From Cavia porcellus (taxonomy: Eukaryota; Chordata; Mammalia; Rodentia; Caviidae): 64,000 bases of DNA. The stretch spans positions 35,348,767 through 35,412,766 of the forward strand of contig NW_026947509.1 of NCBI RefSeq assembly GCF_034190915.1, read 5' to 3'. The position numbers and the translations under genes were made by a program. Of the stretch, positions 23,579-33,321 are shown one piece after another (position 1 is the first letter of the stretch; each line of letters begins with the position of its first letter). Below the pieces are notes generated by a model that was not told the DNA's origin, did not search any database, and saw nothing but the letters and a program-made list of their open reading frames with translations.

Positions 23579-24304
23579 CTTAGAAGTCTGGCAGACTGGC
23601 ATGCACCTTAGGTGTTTTTAGTTAACACTTCAAAATAATTGCATTTTGGGTGGGTGTGAGCGAGCTTTGTCCTCTCTCTCTGCCCCCAGCTATTGGCTTC
23701 AGATGAGTTTTGAGTTCTGAGTAGGATTTAGTAAAACAGATGAAGGACGACTAATTTATGCCCAGTTCCTCCTCCCTCACCTGCTGAAAGAAGACTGGTT
23801 GGGCATGTTGGTGCTCACAGGATGACCGCCTGTGTGGTTCCCTTCGAGAGGCCATTCCTGCCAATTTGCATTTCCATAACCTAGGGTTCCTGCTTTTAAC
23901 AACTTTCAAGTGCAGTGTATTTCGCATTAAACCCAGTTTACCAGTTTTGGCCACCTTAAGCAAACTTTTATTTGGAGAAAAAGAAAACACACAATTCCTT
24001 TCTCTTTCTCTCTCCCTCTTTCTTTTGAGGTGTTAGGGATAAAATCTATGCCAGGTAAGTAAGTACTCTATCACTGAGCTACATTCCCAACTGGAGTGCA
24101 AAATATCGCTAATGGTGCCCTGCTATATTATGGACTAGGGAGTTTTTTTTTGGTTCTTCTACTTGTAAAGTGTCTTTATTATTCATTAACTTGGCAATTC
24201 CTCATGAACTTCCTTTTGAGTTAAAAGACTCATAACATAATATATGTAAAAATATATAATGTTAAAGTAAGAATCAGTTGATTTTATACATATATTATTA
24301 TTTT

Positions 24305-24410
24305 TGGTTTTTTGAGATGTAGCCCAGGCTGGTCTTGAATTCACAGTGGTCTTCCTGCCTTGGTCTCCCAAGTGCTGTGTTTACAGGCATGCACTGCCAT
24401 GCCCAGAGAG
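24305..24410 (-). mobile_element. B1 SINE
   Basis: TGTAGCCCAGGCTGGTCTTG...GTTTACAGGCATGCACTGCC. Confidence 0.85.
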
Positions 24411-24439
24411 TGGTAATATTTGATTTAGAAAGCAGTGCA

Positions 24440-24564
24440 CTTGGGGCTAGGGATTTAGCTCAGCGACATAAGCACCTGCCTTGCAAGCAGGTGGTTGTGA
24501 GTTCGATCCCTGGTACCCCCAGTACCGATAAAAATGAAAAAGACAAAAAAAAAAAAAAAAAAAA
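24440..24564 (+). mobile_element. ID SINE, TSD AGAAAGCAGTGCACT
   Basis: GGGGCTAGGGATTTAGCTCA... with a duplicated GGTACC(CCA)GTACCGAT junction and tail AAAAATGAAAAAGAC. Perfect 15-bp TSD. Confidence 0.95.
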
Positions 24565-24744
24565 GAAAGCAGTGCACTAATTTTTCTAAGCTTTGGGATT
24601 GCTATTATAAAGATCAGATTTGAGAATTAATTTTATTGGGCCCAAACTAAATTTAGAAAGTTGTTTTTTTTTGAAAAAAAGTAATAAAAATAAAATTAAA
24701 AACCTGAATAATACATGAAAATCAACAACATGGTATCAATTTTT

Positions 24745-24868
24745 GTTTTGTTTTGCTTTATGAGATAGGACCTCACTATGTAATTCAGGCTGGCCTTGAA
24801 CTTGAGGTACTCCTGCCTCAGCCACCTGAGTGCTAGAATTACAGATGTGCACCACCACACCCAGCTTC
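24745..24868 (-). mobile_element. B1 SINE
   Basis: GAGATAGGACCTCACTATGT...ACAGATGTGCACCACCACAC. Confidence 0.85.
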
Positions 24869-25082
24869 AAATAGTTAATGGAGAACATTTCTATATACAT
24901 AAAAGTGTATTTTAATGTTATATGTGTAAGAAAGCAAATGCATATTTATTTTAAGAGCAGAATATATTTATTGAGAGAAAGAAAGCTCCTGTCTGAGACA
25001 GAAGGGGTCCCAAATGGGTTGCCCAAAAATTTATTTACTGATATTCATTTTTTAGGAAATATTTACTCATAAATATTTGTAT

Positions 25083-25210
25083 TCTGGAGACGGAATCTCA
25101 CTGTTGTTTTAATTTGTATCTCAAATGAACATTTTTTCTTCTTTTAGTCTTTCTTTATCTGAGAAGTGTGTATTCATCTTTTTTGGATAGGATCTTTGAA
25201 TTTTTTTTTT
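25083..25210 (-). mobile_element. Inverted 5' part of an L1 insertion
   Basis: ACGGAATCTCACTGTTGTTT...TTATCTGAGAAGTGTGTATTC is antisense L1 and covers the part directly upstream of the sense L1 segment that follows. See the sense portion at 25270-26392. Confidence 0.65.
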
Positions 25211-25314
25211 TTCTACCACTGCTGAGATGAGAGTATCTTTAAATTTTGGGGGCCTATATTTTTCAATTCTTTATATGTTCAAGAATGGCTATCATCAAGA
25301 AATCAACCAATACG

Positions 25315-25424
25315 GGGCTGGGGATTTAGCTCAGCGGCATAAGTGCCTGCCTTGCAAGCAGGCAGTCATGGGTTCAATCCCTCATACCGGTAAAAACGAA
25401 AAAGATAAAAAAAAAAAAAAAAAA
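25315..25424 (+). mobile_element. ID SINE inside L1, TSD GAAATCAACCAATA
   Basis: Complete ID with tail GTAAAAACGAAAAAGATAAAA. The L1 sequence GAAATCAACCAATA is duplicated at its two ends. Confidence 0.95.
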
Positions 25425-25651
25425 AAAGAAATCAACCAATAACAAATGCTGGCAGGGCTGTGGGGTAAAAGGAACCCTTCTCCACTGTTGGTAGGAGTAT
25501 AGTCTGGTGCAACCACTGTGGAAATCAGTATGGAGATTTCTCAAAAAAACGAGGATTAGAGGTCCCATTTGACCCAGCTATTCCATTTCTAGGTATCTTC
25601 CCAGAAAAATTAAATGCCCAACAACTGAGGAATGGATAAAGTAGATGTGTT

Positions 25652-25674
25652 TATATATATATATATATATATAA
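25652..25674. repeat. (TA)n microsatellite in L1
   Basis: Uninterrupted TA units within the L1 3' UTR. Confidence 0.9.
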
Positions 25675-25874
25675 TTGAATACTACTTAGCCATAAAGAAA
25701 GATAAACTTGGGACTTTCATAGGAAAATGGGTACAATTCAAGACCATACTTGTAAGTGGAATAAACCAGACTTACACATATAAACGTTGTATTGTCTCAC
25801 AATGTAAAACTCTAAAAGAGTAAACAAGAACCAAAACATACAATAGATATTGTGAATAGGAAAGAAACTGTTGG

Positions 25875-25942
25875 ATGGGGATTTAGCTCAGTGGCACAAG
25901 CGCCTGCCTGGCAAGTGCAAGGTCGTGAGTTCAATCCCCGGT

Positions 25943-25973
<31 letters not shown>
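25875..25973 (+). mobile_element. ID SINE inside L1
   Basis: GATGGGGATTTAGCTCAGTGG... with the GGCAAGTGCAAGGTCGTGAG variant and an (AAAAC)n tail. AAACTGTT is repeated at both ends. Confidence 0.9.
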
Positions 25974-26207
25974 CAAACTGTTCAAAAGAAAACAAAAACT
26001 GTGATGGGAGAAAGGGGAGAGGAAGGAAGGGAAAAGAAAATATATACACAGAAAATAGTTAAGATAGTTATACAGTTCGTTTCTGAGTTTAATGAAAAGA
26101 AAATTTTGTGTGAATCCTTTTTTGGACAATACTTCATGCCTATATCTTATACTCTGAATAACACTATGAATATAACAATATGCAATGTATTAATCATTGT
26201 TACTCTC

Positions 26208-26305
26208 TTTTTTTTGGTCTTATTTTTATCGGTAGCAAGGATTGAACTCAGGACAGCCTGCTTGTAAGGCAGGTGCTTATGCTGCTGAGCTAAATCCCCA
26301 GCCCC
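26208..26305 (-). mobile_element. ID SINE inside L1, perfect 15-bp TSD
   Basis: CATTGTTACTCTCTT precedes the T-rich tail and recurs immediately after CCCCAGCCCCA. Confidence 0.95.
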
Positions 26306-26974
26306 ACATTGTTACTCTCTTACTAGCTTGTCTTGAAACTGTTTTGTTGTTATTTTTACTTTTTCTGTTTAAAATTTTTAAAAAAGATTATATTCTGGAT
26401 TATGCCAAAGGTATGAATGACACAGTTGGCCTCATATTAATATTAAATGTGTATTTTTTGTATTTTAAGCCAACAACCCAAAAAATGCAGTGAAAAATGG
26501 AATCTGCATGAAGGAATCACCAATTTGAATTAAGCTCCTATGCTGGATAATATACAATAGTGTTTGGACTGAAGGCAGAAGGGAGGAGAGAGTAACTGTA
26601 GAAAGTCACTCCAAAAAAAAGTGCATTTTACAAAACATTTTTTAATACTAGTCTTTTAGTACTTATTTATGTCAGGCTACTGCTTATTGGGTGCTTGGTT
26701 TCCTGTACTGAGACATGGAAAAATTATCTTGTGGTTAGAAAATAACATTCTCCAAAGCATGACTGAAAAGTATATTCTTTGGCTTGCTATCTTTTTACAA
26801 CAAATTTTACTTTAAAATGAGGGTGACTTAATCATATTTGAGATGAACACACTCTAGCGGAACTGTACTATGGATTTGTTCAGACAGCTTGATAAAGAAA
26901 GTGGATCAAATCTTGAAAAGGAATATACAAGTCATGACAGAAAAACTAGGGTCAAAATAAAGAAGGGTTTTTCG

Positions 26975-27050
26975 ACTGGGGGTATATAGACTCAGTGGTA
27001 GAATGCCTACTTGTGAGGGACCGGAAGTTCTACCCTCAGTAGGAGGAGGG
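26975..27050 (+). mobile_element. ID-like SINE (degraded)
   Basis: CTGGGGGTATATAGACTCAG...AATGCCTACTTGTGAGGGAC. Confidence 0.5.
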
Positions 27051-27171
27051 TAAAAAGATTTTAGATATTAAAAAAAAAGAGAGACTTCTGAGGGCATGAG
27101 GGTGAAGCTTTCACAAAACATAGTATATAGAAAAAGGTAAGTGCTCAGATTAAACCTGAAAACAAAGTCTT

Positions 27172-27290
27172 AGCCAGTTGTAGTGGTGCAAGCACATAAT
27201 CTGAGCACTTGGGAAGCCGAGACAGGAGGATCTAGAGTTGGAAGCCAGCCTAGGTGACCTAGGGAGCCATCTCAGAAAACAAAACAACGG
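27172..27290 (+). mobile_element. B1 SINE, diverged
   Basis: GCCAGTTGTAGTGGTGCAAG...GAAGCCAGCCTAGGTGAC. Confidence 0.75.
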
Positions 27291-28667
27291 TAAAAAGAAA
27301 ACAACCTGAAAAGCACCAACAACAGAAGCACTCTGAAGAAAAACTAATGCCAGCGTGGTTCTAAATTTATTAAACTACAATGTTCAAATGAAAGATTTTG
27401 ATTGACAGTACAGGACGGGCGATGAAGTAACATTAGAATATTCTGACTTACAGTAGCTGAATATAAAAGATGATGTAGGCCTGGAATATTATGCTTTTTA
27501 TCACTCACATAAAAAAGTGAACTGTCAGGATCAGAGACTTAAAAAGCTAATGGAAGAGTCAATGACTCTTCAGCATTTAAGAAATTCCGAATTGTATGTA
27601 TAAAAGTTTCTTAAAAAGTTAAAAAATTAAAAAATGACAGGCTGATATTACATGCGGAATATGTCCAAGTCTTAGATTTTAAAAAAATTGTACATATTAT
27701 TCCTTTAATTTTAAAGATGCCCTGAAATAAAATTAATTCACTGGTCTTTTGAGGGCTCCTAGAAAAACTGATGGAATAATCAATATCCGCACCTAACTGT
27801 ATAAAAAATTCTAAATTTCATTTTACACAATTATCTATTTAAAACCCGAGGTACATGACTAGCTCAGCGATAGGCATTAAGATCAGCCAGGTCTCAGAAG
27901 CCAGCTCAACTTGATTATTCCATGGGCACAATAATAAATCATCCAACGCCCACCCTCCATCTAAAGTGGGCATAAAATAGGCCGACGGTTACTCTGCTCC
28001 AGCGATAACATAATCCTCGGTCTTATTGTTGTGCGGCAGATGTCATTATGGGTGGGGCCGAAGCACAGGGCAGCTGAAACACTTTTGTATCCCCCCTCCT
28101 CGCACACTTTCAATGGGACAGAAGCGGATCCAACAAGGTAAGGGGGAGCTCTCCATCACCCACTCCTGCTAGAAATAAAGCAATGTTGAGGTAGCCGTGG
28201 AGTTCGTGAGACTTAAACAAAAAAGTCCCCAAGATTAAATTCTACCCTGGAAAAAAAAGACCGTCCCTTCCTCTCTTCCTCCCTTCCCCCGGCTCCTCCT
28301 CGGGACACTTGGCTGAGTCTTTCTTTCCCTCCTTCCCACGCTGAGGTGAGGCGGCACGCAGGCCGAGGACGCCTGTTTTTCTTGGCGCGCGAGCGAACGC
28401 CGCAGGTACGCAGCCGGAGCGGCGGGAAGGGAGCGGGCGGCTTTGTGGAAAGACGCCGAAGGCTCGCCGGAGACCAACAAGGAGAGGAGAGAGTAGGGAC
28501 ACGCGGGCCTCCGGGCCGAGGTGACGAGGGAAATCTCTACTTCCAGCGAGGGACTGAGCGCTTCCGGCGGGCCACGGTCGCTCACGGCCTAACGCGGCCC
28601 GCGTTTTGGGGCCCAACCGGGCCAGATAGGGGGGTAGGGGGAAGGGTAAACCGCGGCTCGCACTTGC

Positions 28668-28763
28668 CTGAGAGCGGGTGACCAATAACTGGTAGTAGTC
28701 TTTGCTGGGCGCCGGGCCTTGTCCTACAGTTTCGTACAGAGTCTCCGGCAGCCACGACGCCAT
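28668..28763 (-). CDS. FBXO36: FBXO36 coding exon 1 (partial gene)
   Basis: F-box only protein 36 is a presumed substrate-recognition subunit of an SCF (SKP1-CUL1-F-box) ubiquitin ligase. This exon encodes the first 32 residues, starting MASWLPETLYETVGQG and ending LLVTRSQ, which I recognise as the FBXO36 N-terminus. The F-box itself lies in later exons that I did not find in the window. The exon ends in phase 0 after CAG and is followed by GCAAGT, a GC-type splice donor with otherwise ideal consensus. The open frame continues to 28242, but past the donor it no longer resembles the protein. The start codon sits in CAAGATGGCGTC, close to the YY1/TISU initiator consensus. A GC box (GGGGCGGGGC, 28801-28810) lies just upstream. 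The gene diverges from TRIP12 across a shared CpG island. Confidence is high from the peptide match and the locus context. Confidence 0.93.
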
Positions 28764-28768
28764 CTTGG
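28757..28768 (-). promoter_or_regulatory. YY1/TISU-like initiator containing the FBXO36 ATG
   Basis: The minus strand reads CAAGATGGCGTC, matching the TISU consensus SAASATGGCGGC at 11 of 12 positions and the YY1 core AAGATGGCG exactly. TISU elements drive both transcription and scanning-independent initiation on very short 5' UTRs. A short FBXO36 leader is therefore predicted. Confidence 0.6.
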
Positions 28769-29207
28769 GACGCCACCGCCGTCGCTAAGACAACCAGGAA
28801 GGGGCGGGGCTTGCTGGGGTCAGGGGGTCAAAGTCCTAGTTTAAATTGAACCCAGCTTTTGAGCTGTCAGGGATATTTGTAATTCGGGCGATAGTTTCAT
28901 CTTGCAAGGTTCCCTAGAAGTCCTTGTCCGTGAAATTTCCATGACATAGTCCTGGGTGACCCGAAGGGGAATTAGTTCCTGCTGCCACTGAGGGGAGGGG
29001 GTGACCCCGGCGGAGGGATATGGAACGAAGCCCCACAGTCTCCTTCCTGGTCCCTCACAGGGATCGTGAGGAGATCACAGGTCGGCCGGGGCGCAGTGTC
29101 CGGCGCGGGGCCGGGAGGAGCGATGTGATAGCTCGCTAGTAGGCGCGCGGGTAGTCCCGCGGACGAGCCCGACGGCCGTGGCCAGGGGCGAAATAGTTCC
29201 AAGGTGC

Positions 29208-29242
29208 CGGGCGGGCGGGCGGGCGGGGAGGGAGGGAGGGAG
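29208..29242 (+). repeat. (GGGC)n-(GGGA)n G-rich tract, quadruplex-prone
   Basis: Consecutive GGGC units run into GGGGAGGGAGGGAGGGAGG with no interruption. There are more than four closely spaced G3 runs with 1-nt loops on the plus strand, the classic G-quadruplex pattern. It lies between the FBXO36 start and the inferred TRIP12 leader. Confidence 0.75.
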
Positions 29243-29259
29243 GCGCGCGGCGGAGGCGC

Positions 29260-29416
29260 ACCGCGGTGCGGTGCTGCGGCTCAGCTGATAATTGAAGGGA
29301 CCCGAGGAGCTGCCTCCGCCGCCGCCGCCGCCGCCGCCGGGGGGGTGGGGTGGGGAGTGAGTGGAAGTTACTGCCGCGCCACCGAGTCGGGACCGGAGAC
29401 TTTGGGGCCTAATTAG
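29260..29416 (+). other. TRIP12: Candidate TRIP12 5' non-coding exon
   Basis: TRIP12 needs at least one leader exon upstream of 61649. The stretch ending CCTAATTAG|GTAATT (donor GT at 29417-29418) is one candidate. A second candidate donor is CTGGG|GTGAGG, with the exon ending at 29734. The 5' boundary given is arbitrary. The placement rests on the CpG island and locus order, not on a recognised exon sequence. Confidence 0.3.
29316..29339 (+). repeat. (CCG)8 trinucleotide tract
   Basis: Eight uninterrupted CCG units are followed directly by a G-rich stretch. The tract is in the CpG island, within sequence that could be TRIP12 5' leader. A second short GGC run sits at 29568-29582. Confidence 0.9.
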
Positions 29417-29779
29417 GTAATTGGGGCGCAGTCGTGAGCGGCGGAGACCGGCTGGGGGGAGGGGGCCGTGTGTGGGGTGGGGGTGACGGGGGAGGAGCTG
29501 GAACAGAAAGTCCCAGGAAGCCCGCTTGTGTCATCGCCGCGCTTGGGCCCCCGCTCGGCCTGCTCCCGGCGGCGGCGGCGGCAGCGGCTGGGCCGCGGAA
29601 GGACCGGGCCGTGGCTTGACGGGGAGGCGCTCCAGGCGGACCGCGGCCTGAGGGGACCGGGTCGGCGGGAGCGCGGGGGTCACCGGCTCCCCCCTCGGGC
29701 CCTCGCTATGAGGAGGGCCCTTCACGGAACTGGGGTGAGGCGTGTGAGGGTCTCGAGAAGCCCGGCGGAGCCTGGGGGG

Positions 29780-29943
29780 CCGGAAGTGAGCTTGGGAGCT
29801 TGGAGGGCGTCTAGGAGGAGAGAAAGTGGGGGGCCGGAAGTGCAGGTGGGGTGTGTGAAAAAGGCAAGGGTTCCCCGGAAATGGGACGGGGGGCCCGGAA
29901 ACCAGGAGAGGGTAGGCTCTGTGCTGGGGGCGGCCCGGAAATG
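29780..29943 (+). promoter_or_regulatory. Cluster of five CCGGAA (ETS/GABP-type) cores
   Basis: CCGGAAGTG occurs at 29780 and 29834, CCGGAAATG at 29875 and 29935, and CCGGAAACC at 29895. All are in the same orientation. The first two are full GABP/ETS consensus matches. Such sites are typical of bidirectional housekeeping promoters. Confidence 0.6.
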
Positions 29944-30239
29944 GAAAGTAGGGAGTAGCTCGAGTGACAACAGTTGTAGGGAGCGAGGGTCCGAGGAGGG
30001 GAGGCCGAGGGACTTCAGACCGCAGTAAGGGGCTTCCTGCAACAGACGAGTGGGCGCCCGCGGCGCTGGCGGAGGGAGGACGGCGGCGAGAGGGGCCGGC
30101 GGAGACGGGAGAGGCCGGGGAACTTGGCCGAGGGAACCGCGCATCCTTCCACATACACCAACACGGGGTCTGGTGGATGGGGAGGCGAGCTGGGACCCGG
30201 GGCAGGGTAGTGGGCCGGTTGTCACCCCAATCGTATTAG

Positions 30240-31670
30240 CATTCAGAACGAGTCAGGCGAGTAATTTATTTCGATGTGGATTACATAAAACCTATTATAA
30301 CGTCGGTCCGGTCCGTTCAACCCCTCCTCTGGGGTTTCAGAAAACAAGAAACAAGTTCGAAGGGGAGTTCGAATCAAGAAGGTTGTAAAACCCCCAAATC
30401 CTGGCTTTTCCGTGTCTCTCACTTCTTCCTCAGAATCAACAGAAATCCTTAGTTGGGTAGAAGGCAGAAAATTCGTCAGCATTTAAAAACATGCCCTGTG
30501 CAGGGGTAGGGGGGAGTGTCGAGAGGGAATTGGTTACCCTTGTGGGGCGAGGGGTGTAGGGAGAGGGGTTGCTTCCCAACCCTGAAGACAGATTTGTTTG
30601 TTTTTGATAATGCCGTTGTACTTTGTCTGGGGGGAGGCATAGCTCCGGTGTCGCGTCAGGCGGGAGGCGGGGGGGGGGGGCAGAGTTTGCTGCTTGGCTA
30701 ATTGGGGGAGGGGACGTAACCGTGTGCGTGGGGCGGCGGGGCGGGGGTTCGGTTGAGCACGCAGTGGTTCTGTTGGGGGTGAACGTCTTAACTGCTCTCC
30801 CGCTGGTCTCCTTTCCTAGCCTGCGCTCTCAATCTCGCCTGGGCTGCCAGATCACCCGATCTCCAGGCTTTCCTCCGTTTTGTAGGCCCCTCAGTGGTGT
30901 GTTTAACTTTCTATTCCTCTCTAGAGCCTCATTAGATATTTTTGGCGTTTCATTTAAAGACCTGGCAAGTCGAGGCTCAGACTCTCTAAAAACAAAACAA
31001 AAATGCGTAGTAGAAAGTTGAAAGAGCTATTGAGTAGGATAAAAAACTGACGCTGGGAACAAAGGTCCTAGTTGTGTTAGGGGGGAAAAAAAGGCAAGAG
31101 GCCTGTATATGAGGCCTTGTGTGTGTCGCATTTATATGGGTGGAGGGGAACAGTTAGGTTTGTGGAGCAGAGTTATCAGAGATTTTAGAGACCAGTAAAT
31201 TGTAGGGGGTTTTATTGCGGCTTATTTTTATGGTATAGCATCCAAACAGATCAACATTAAGTATAGGTTTTAGAATAAACAAAATTTCTGCATGACTCCC
31301 ACTTATGCAGCCCCAGAAATACCTAACGGGTATGTGTTTCTGTCATCTTTGGTAGATTGGGGAGTTTTTCTTTCATTTATTTTAAATTTCATTTATTTTA
31401 AACCTAGGAGAGAGCACATTAACAGGGTTGGGGGTGTGAGCCATGTACATGTCTGTTTTTCTATCAAGGTGCCAATAGCATAAGAATTGCAGAACTATAA
31501 GACTATCATTGTTTCTGAGTTCAGTTTTTTAGGCATGTGAGTGGTTTTTAAGTCTGCTTAGCTGACATTTAACTGTTTAGTGTGTATCTGTGATCAGGCA
31601 TTTTGCTTTAGTCTTTTCATTTACTTCTAAAAGTTTGAAAATTCTGTTGGCATTTAAAGTTCTTTCTTCT
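30240..31670. other. Unique intronic sequence after the CpG island
   Basis: Falls from GC-rich to AT-rich. No repeat or exon recognised. Confidence 0.45.
30669..30680 (+). repeat. G12 homopolymer
   Basis: Twelve consecutive G in the GC-rich part of TRIP12 intron 1. GC boxes (GGGGCGGCGGGGCGGGGG) follow at about 30731. Confidence 0.9.
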
Positions 31671-31671
31671 T

Positions 31672-31782
31672 TTTTTTTTTTTTTTTTTTTGTCTTTTTCG
31701 TTTTTATTGGTACCAGGGATGGAACTCATGACTGCCTGCTTGCAAGGCAGGCGCTTATGCCGCTGAGCTAAATCCCCAGCCC
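31672..31782 (-). mobile_element. ID SINE, TSD TGGCATTTAAAGTTCT
   Basis: Full reverse ID with GTCTTTTTCGTTTTTATTGG. The TSD differs at one base between copies. Confidence 0.95.
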
Positions 31783-32184
31783 CTGGCATTTAGAGTTCTA
31801 GAAAGTGCTGTGGTAAAATTTTCACATTTTAAAAATGGATAGGATGCTAAGTGGATTGGGAGAAAATCAGGGTTTTTATCCAGCAAAAGTAAATTTGAAG
31901 TAATATTTAATTTTCCATTCTAACTTAAGATTTCTTATCTGGATAAGGTATTTGGATCCTAAAATTTTAAGGGCATCTTTCTATCGAAGATACCACTAGA
32001 TTGCAAGATCATTCACTGCCAGTAAGTACCTGTGTGACCTTGAGCTGGTCATTTGACGTATCTGGTCTTCATTTATTTTATTTGTATAATGGGGGGAATG
32101 GTAATTCCTCTGTTACCTTTCTGAATGATTTTACTGGTGAAAAGACCCAAAATGGTACATAAGTACAAGATGTTGTTTTTTTGT

Positions 32185-32655
32185 TTGGGTGTTTTTGAAA
32201 CAGGGTCTCACTCTGTAGCCCAGGCTGGCTTTGAACTCTTGATGAGTCTCCTGAAAAATTACAGGTATGGGCCACAAGGCCCAGTATATTGTTAGTTTGA
32301 AGAAATCACATTAGGATTTTTGTGTCTGCATTGGAAACTGAACCCAGGGCCTTTATGCTGAGCTACCCCCTGACCTTGTCCTGCTTTTCTTTTTAGCTTT
32401 TTTGAGACAGGGTCTTGCTGTGTAGTTCTGGCTGGGCTTGAACTCACTGTGTAACCCAGGTTGGCTTGGAAATTGAGGTGAGCCTATGAAGTTCTGGGAT
32501 TCCAGGCATGAGCCACTACGTCCAGCTTTTTTCTGTTTTTTTGAGTCAGAATCTTGGTCAATTGCCTAGGTTGGACTCAAATTTGGGATCCTCTTGGCTC
32601 AGCCTGTCAGAGTGCTGGGATTACAGTCATGTACTACCATGCCCAGTTTGGAAAA
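32185..32655 (-). mobile_element. B1 cluster with an ID fragment
   Basis: Minus B1 at 32190-32285, 32395-32525 and 32530-32650. A degraded ID-like piece (GAAACTGAACCCAGGGCC) is at 32310-32375. Confidence 0.8.
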
Positions 32656-32804
32656 TTACATTAGCTATTTTGAGAATATGTAAAAAGGTACAGCTTCTTA
32701 CCAGTGTTGGTGATTATCATTTATTTAAACGTAGGTTGAAATGCAGTATAGCATTTAATAATTACAAGTTTCTTCTTGATTGGTAGTAGAAATTGGGCCC
32801 AAAT

Positions 32805-32902
32805 TTAATTTTTTTTTTTTTTTTTTGTGGTGCCAGGGATCCAACTCATGACCTAGCACTTGGCTGATGGACTCTTGTGTCACTGAGTAATATCCCCAGC
32901 CC
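32805..32902 (-). mobile_element. ID SINE (older)
   Basis: T run, GTGGTGCCAGGGATCCAACT...GAGTAATATCCCCAGCCC. Confidence 0.85.
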
Positions 32903-33144
32903 ATCAACTGTTATATTTTTTAAAATTTTGCATTGACATATGATGTATTTTTTAAAACACATATCCTACTAAATAAAATTTTTAATCATATTTAGAGAAA
33001 CTTCAAGATTTCTTTTTCTTTCTTTTTTTGGGGGGTTAGAATCAGGGTCTCCATTTTCAGTGAGATTACACAGGCATGTACCACTCACTATACTTGAGTC
33101 TTTGACTTGTTTAATTTTTGTTTGTTTGTTTATTATGTTTTGTT

Positions 33145-33295
33145 TTTTTTGAGACAAGAAGGTCTTTTTATGCAGTTCAGGCTGGCCTTGAGCTCACTTT
33201 GTAGTCTAGGCTAGTCTCAAACTCCGACAATCCTCCTGTCTCAGCCTCCTGAGTGCTGGGATTACAGGCGTGAGCCACCACCCCTGACTTTTAAT
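33145..33295 (-). mobile_element. B1 SINE
   Basis: GAGACAAGAAGGTCTTTTTA...GTGCTGGGATTACAGGCG. Another minus B1 lies at 33435-33535, with an ID between them. Confidence 0.85.
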
Positions 33296-33321
33296 GTTTT
33301 AATTAAGGAAATCATGGAGGT

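Larger units (their letters stand above)
25270..26392 (+). mobile_element. L1 3' end, sense, with three ID insertions
   Basis: Sense L1 words are AAGAATGGCTATCATCAAGA, GAACCCTTCTCCACTGTTGG, GGAATGGATAAA and GAATACTACTTAGCCATAAA. The 3' UTR matches the copy at 14450-14998 (CAATAGATATTGTGAAT, CTGAATAACACTATGAATA) and ends TTTAAAATTTTTAAAAAAG. ID elements sit at 25315, 25875 and 26208. A (TA)n run is at 25652-25674. Confidence 0.85.
26400..28240. other. Mostly unique AT-rich sequence upstream of the CpG island
   Basis: Apart from an ID-like piece and a B1, it is unrecognised. 27850-28140 is less AT-rich and close to the promoter, so it could be regulatory, but no motif decides this. Confidence 0.4.
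1..28667 (-). other. FBXO36: FBXO36 intron 1 (inferred), repeat-filled
   Basis: No coding exon was found on either strand left of FBXO36 exon 1. A by-eye search for the next exon (the known continuation VIFRWWKISLR, minus strand) found nothing, consistent with a long first intron in this gene. The space is mostly SINE, L1 and LTR sequence, itemised separately. Confidence 0.6.
28320..30150. promoter_or_regulatory. CpG island: FBXO36/TRIP12 bidirectional promoter
   Basis: About 1.8 kb is GC-rich and dense in CpG, in sharp contrast to AT-rich flanks (27.3-28.2 kb and after 30.25 kb). FBXO36 starts leftward at 28763. TRIP12 is encoded rightward, and in mammals its 5' non-coding exon lies in this island. 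There is no obvious TATA box. The features visible are a GC box at 28801-28810, a YY1-like site over the FBXO36 ATG, a (GGGC)n/(GGGA)n run, a (CCG)8 tract, and five CCGGAA ETS cores at 29780-29943. Start sites are not determined from sequence alone. Confidence 0.85.

Noticed and set aside
24440..24564. tRNA-Ala-like gene (boxes A and B, TGC-like anticodon arm)
   Set aside because: No proper acceptor-stem pairing, an A-rich tail, TSDs and many near-identical copies: an ID SINE, not a tRNA gene. The same applies to the other ID copies.
1..28660. Further FBXO36 exons on the minus strand
   Set aside because: I looked for codons of the next known segment (FRWWKI) by eye and found none. A proper tblastn would be decisive.
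28242..28667. Open frame extending FBXO36 exon 1 to 173 codons
   Set aside because: Similarity to FBXO36 stops exactly at the CAG|GCAAGT donor. The remainder is CpG-island sequence open by composition.
29468..30225. Long overlapping ORFs on both strands (up to 207 codons)
   Set aside because: GC-rich CpG-island DNA lacks stop codons by composition. Frames overlap on both strands, are rich in Arg/Pro/Gly/Ser and match no protein I know.
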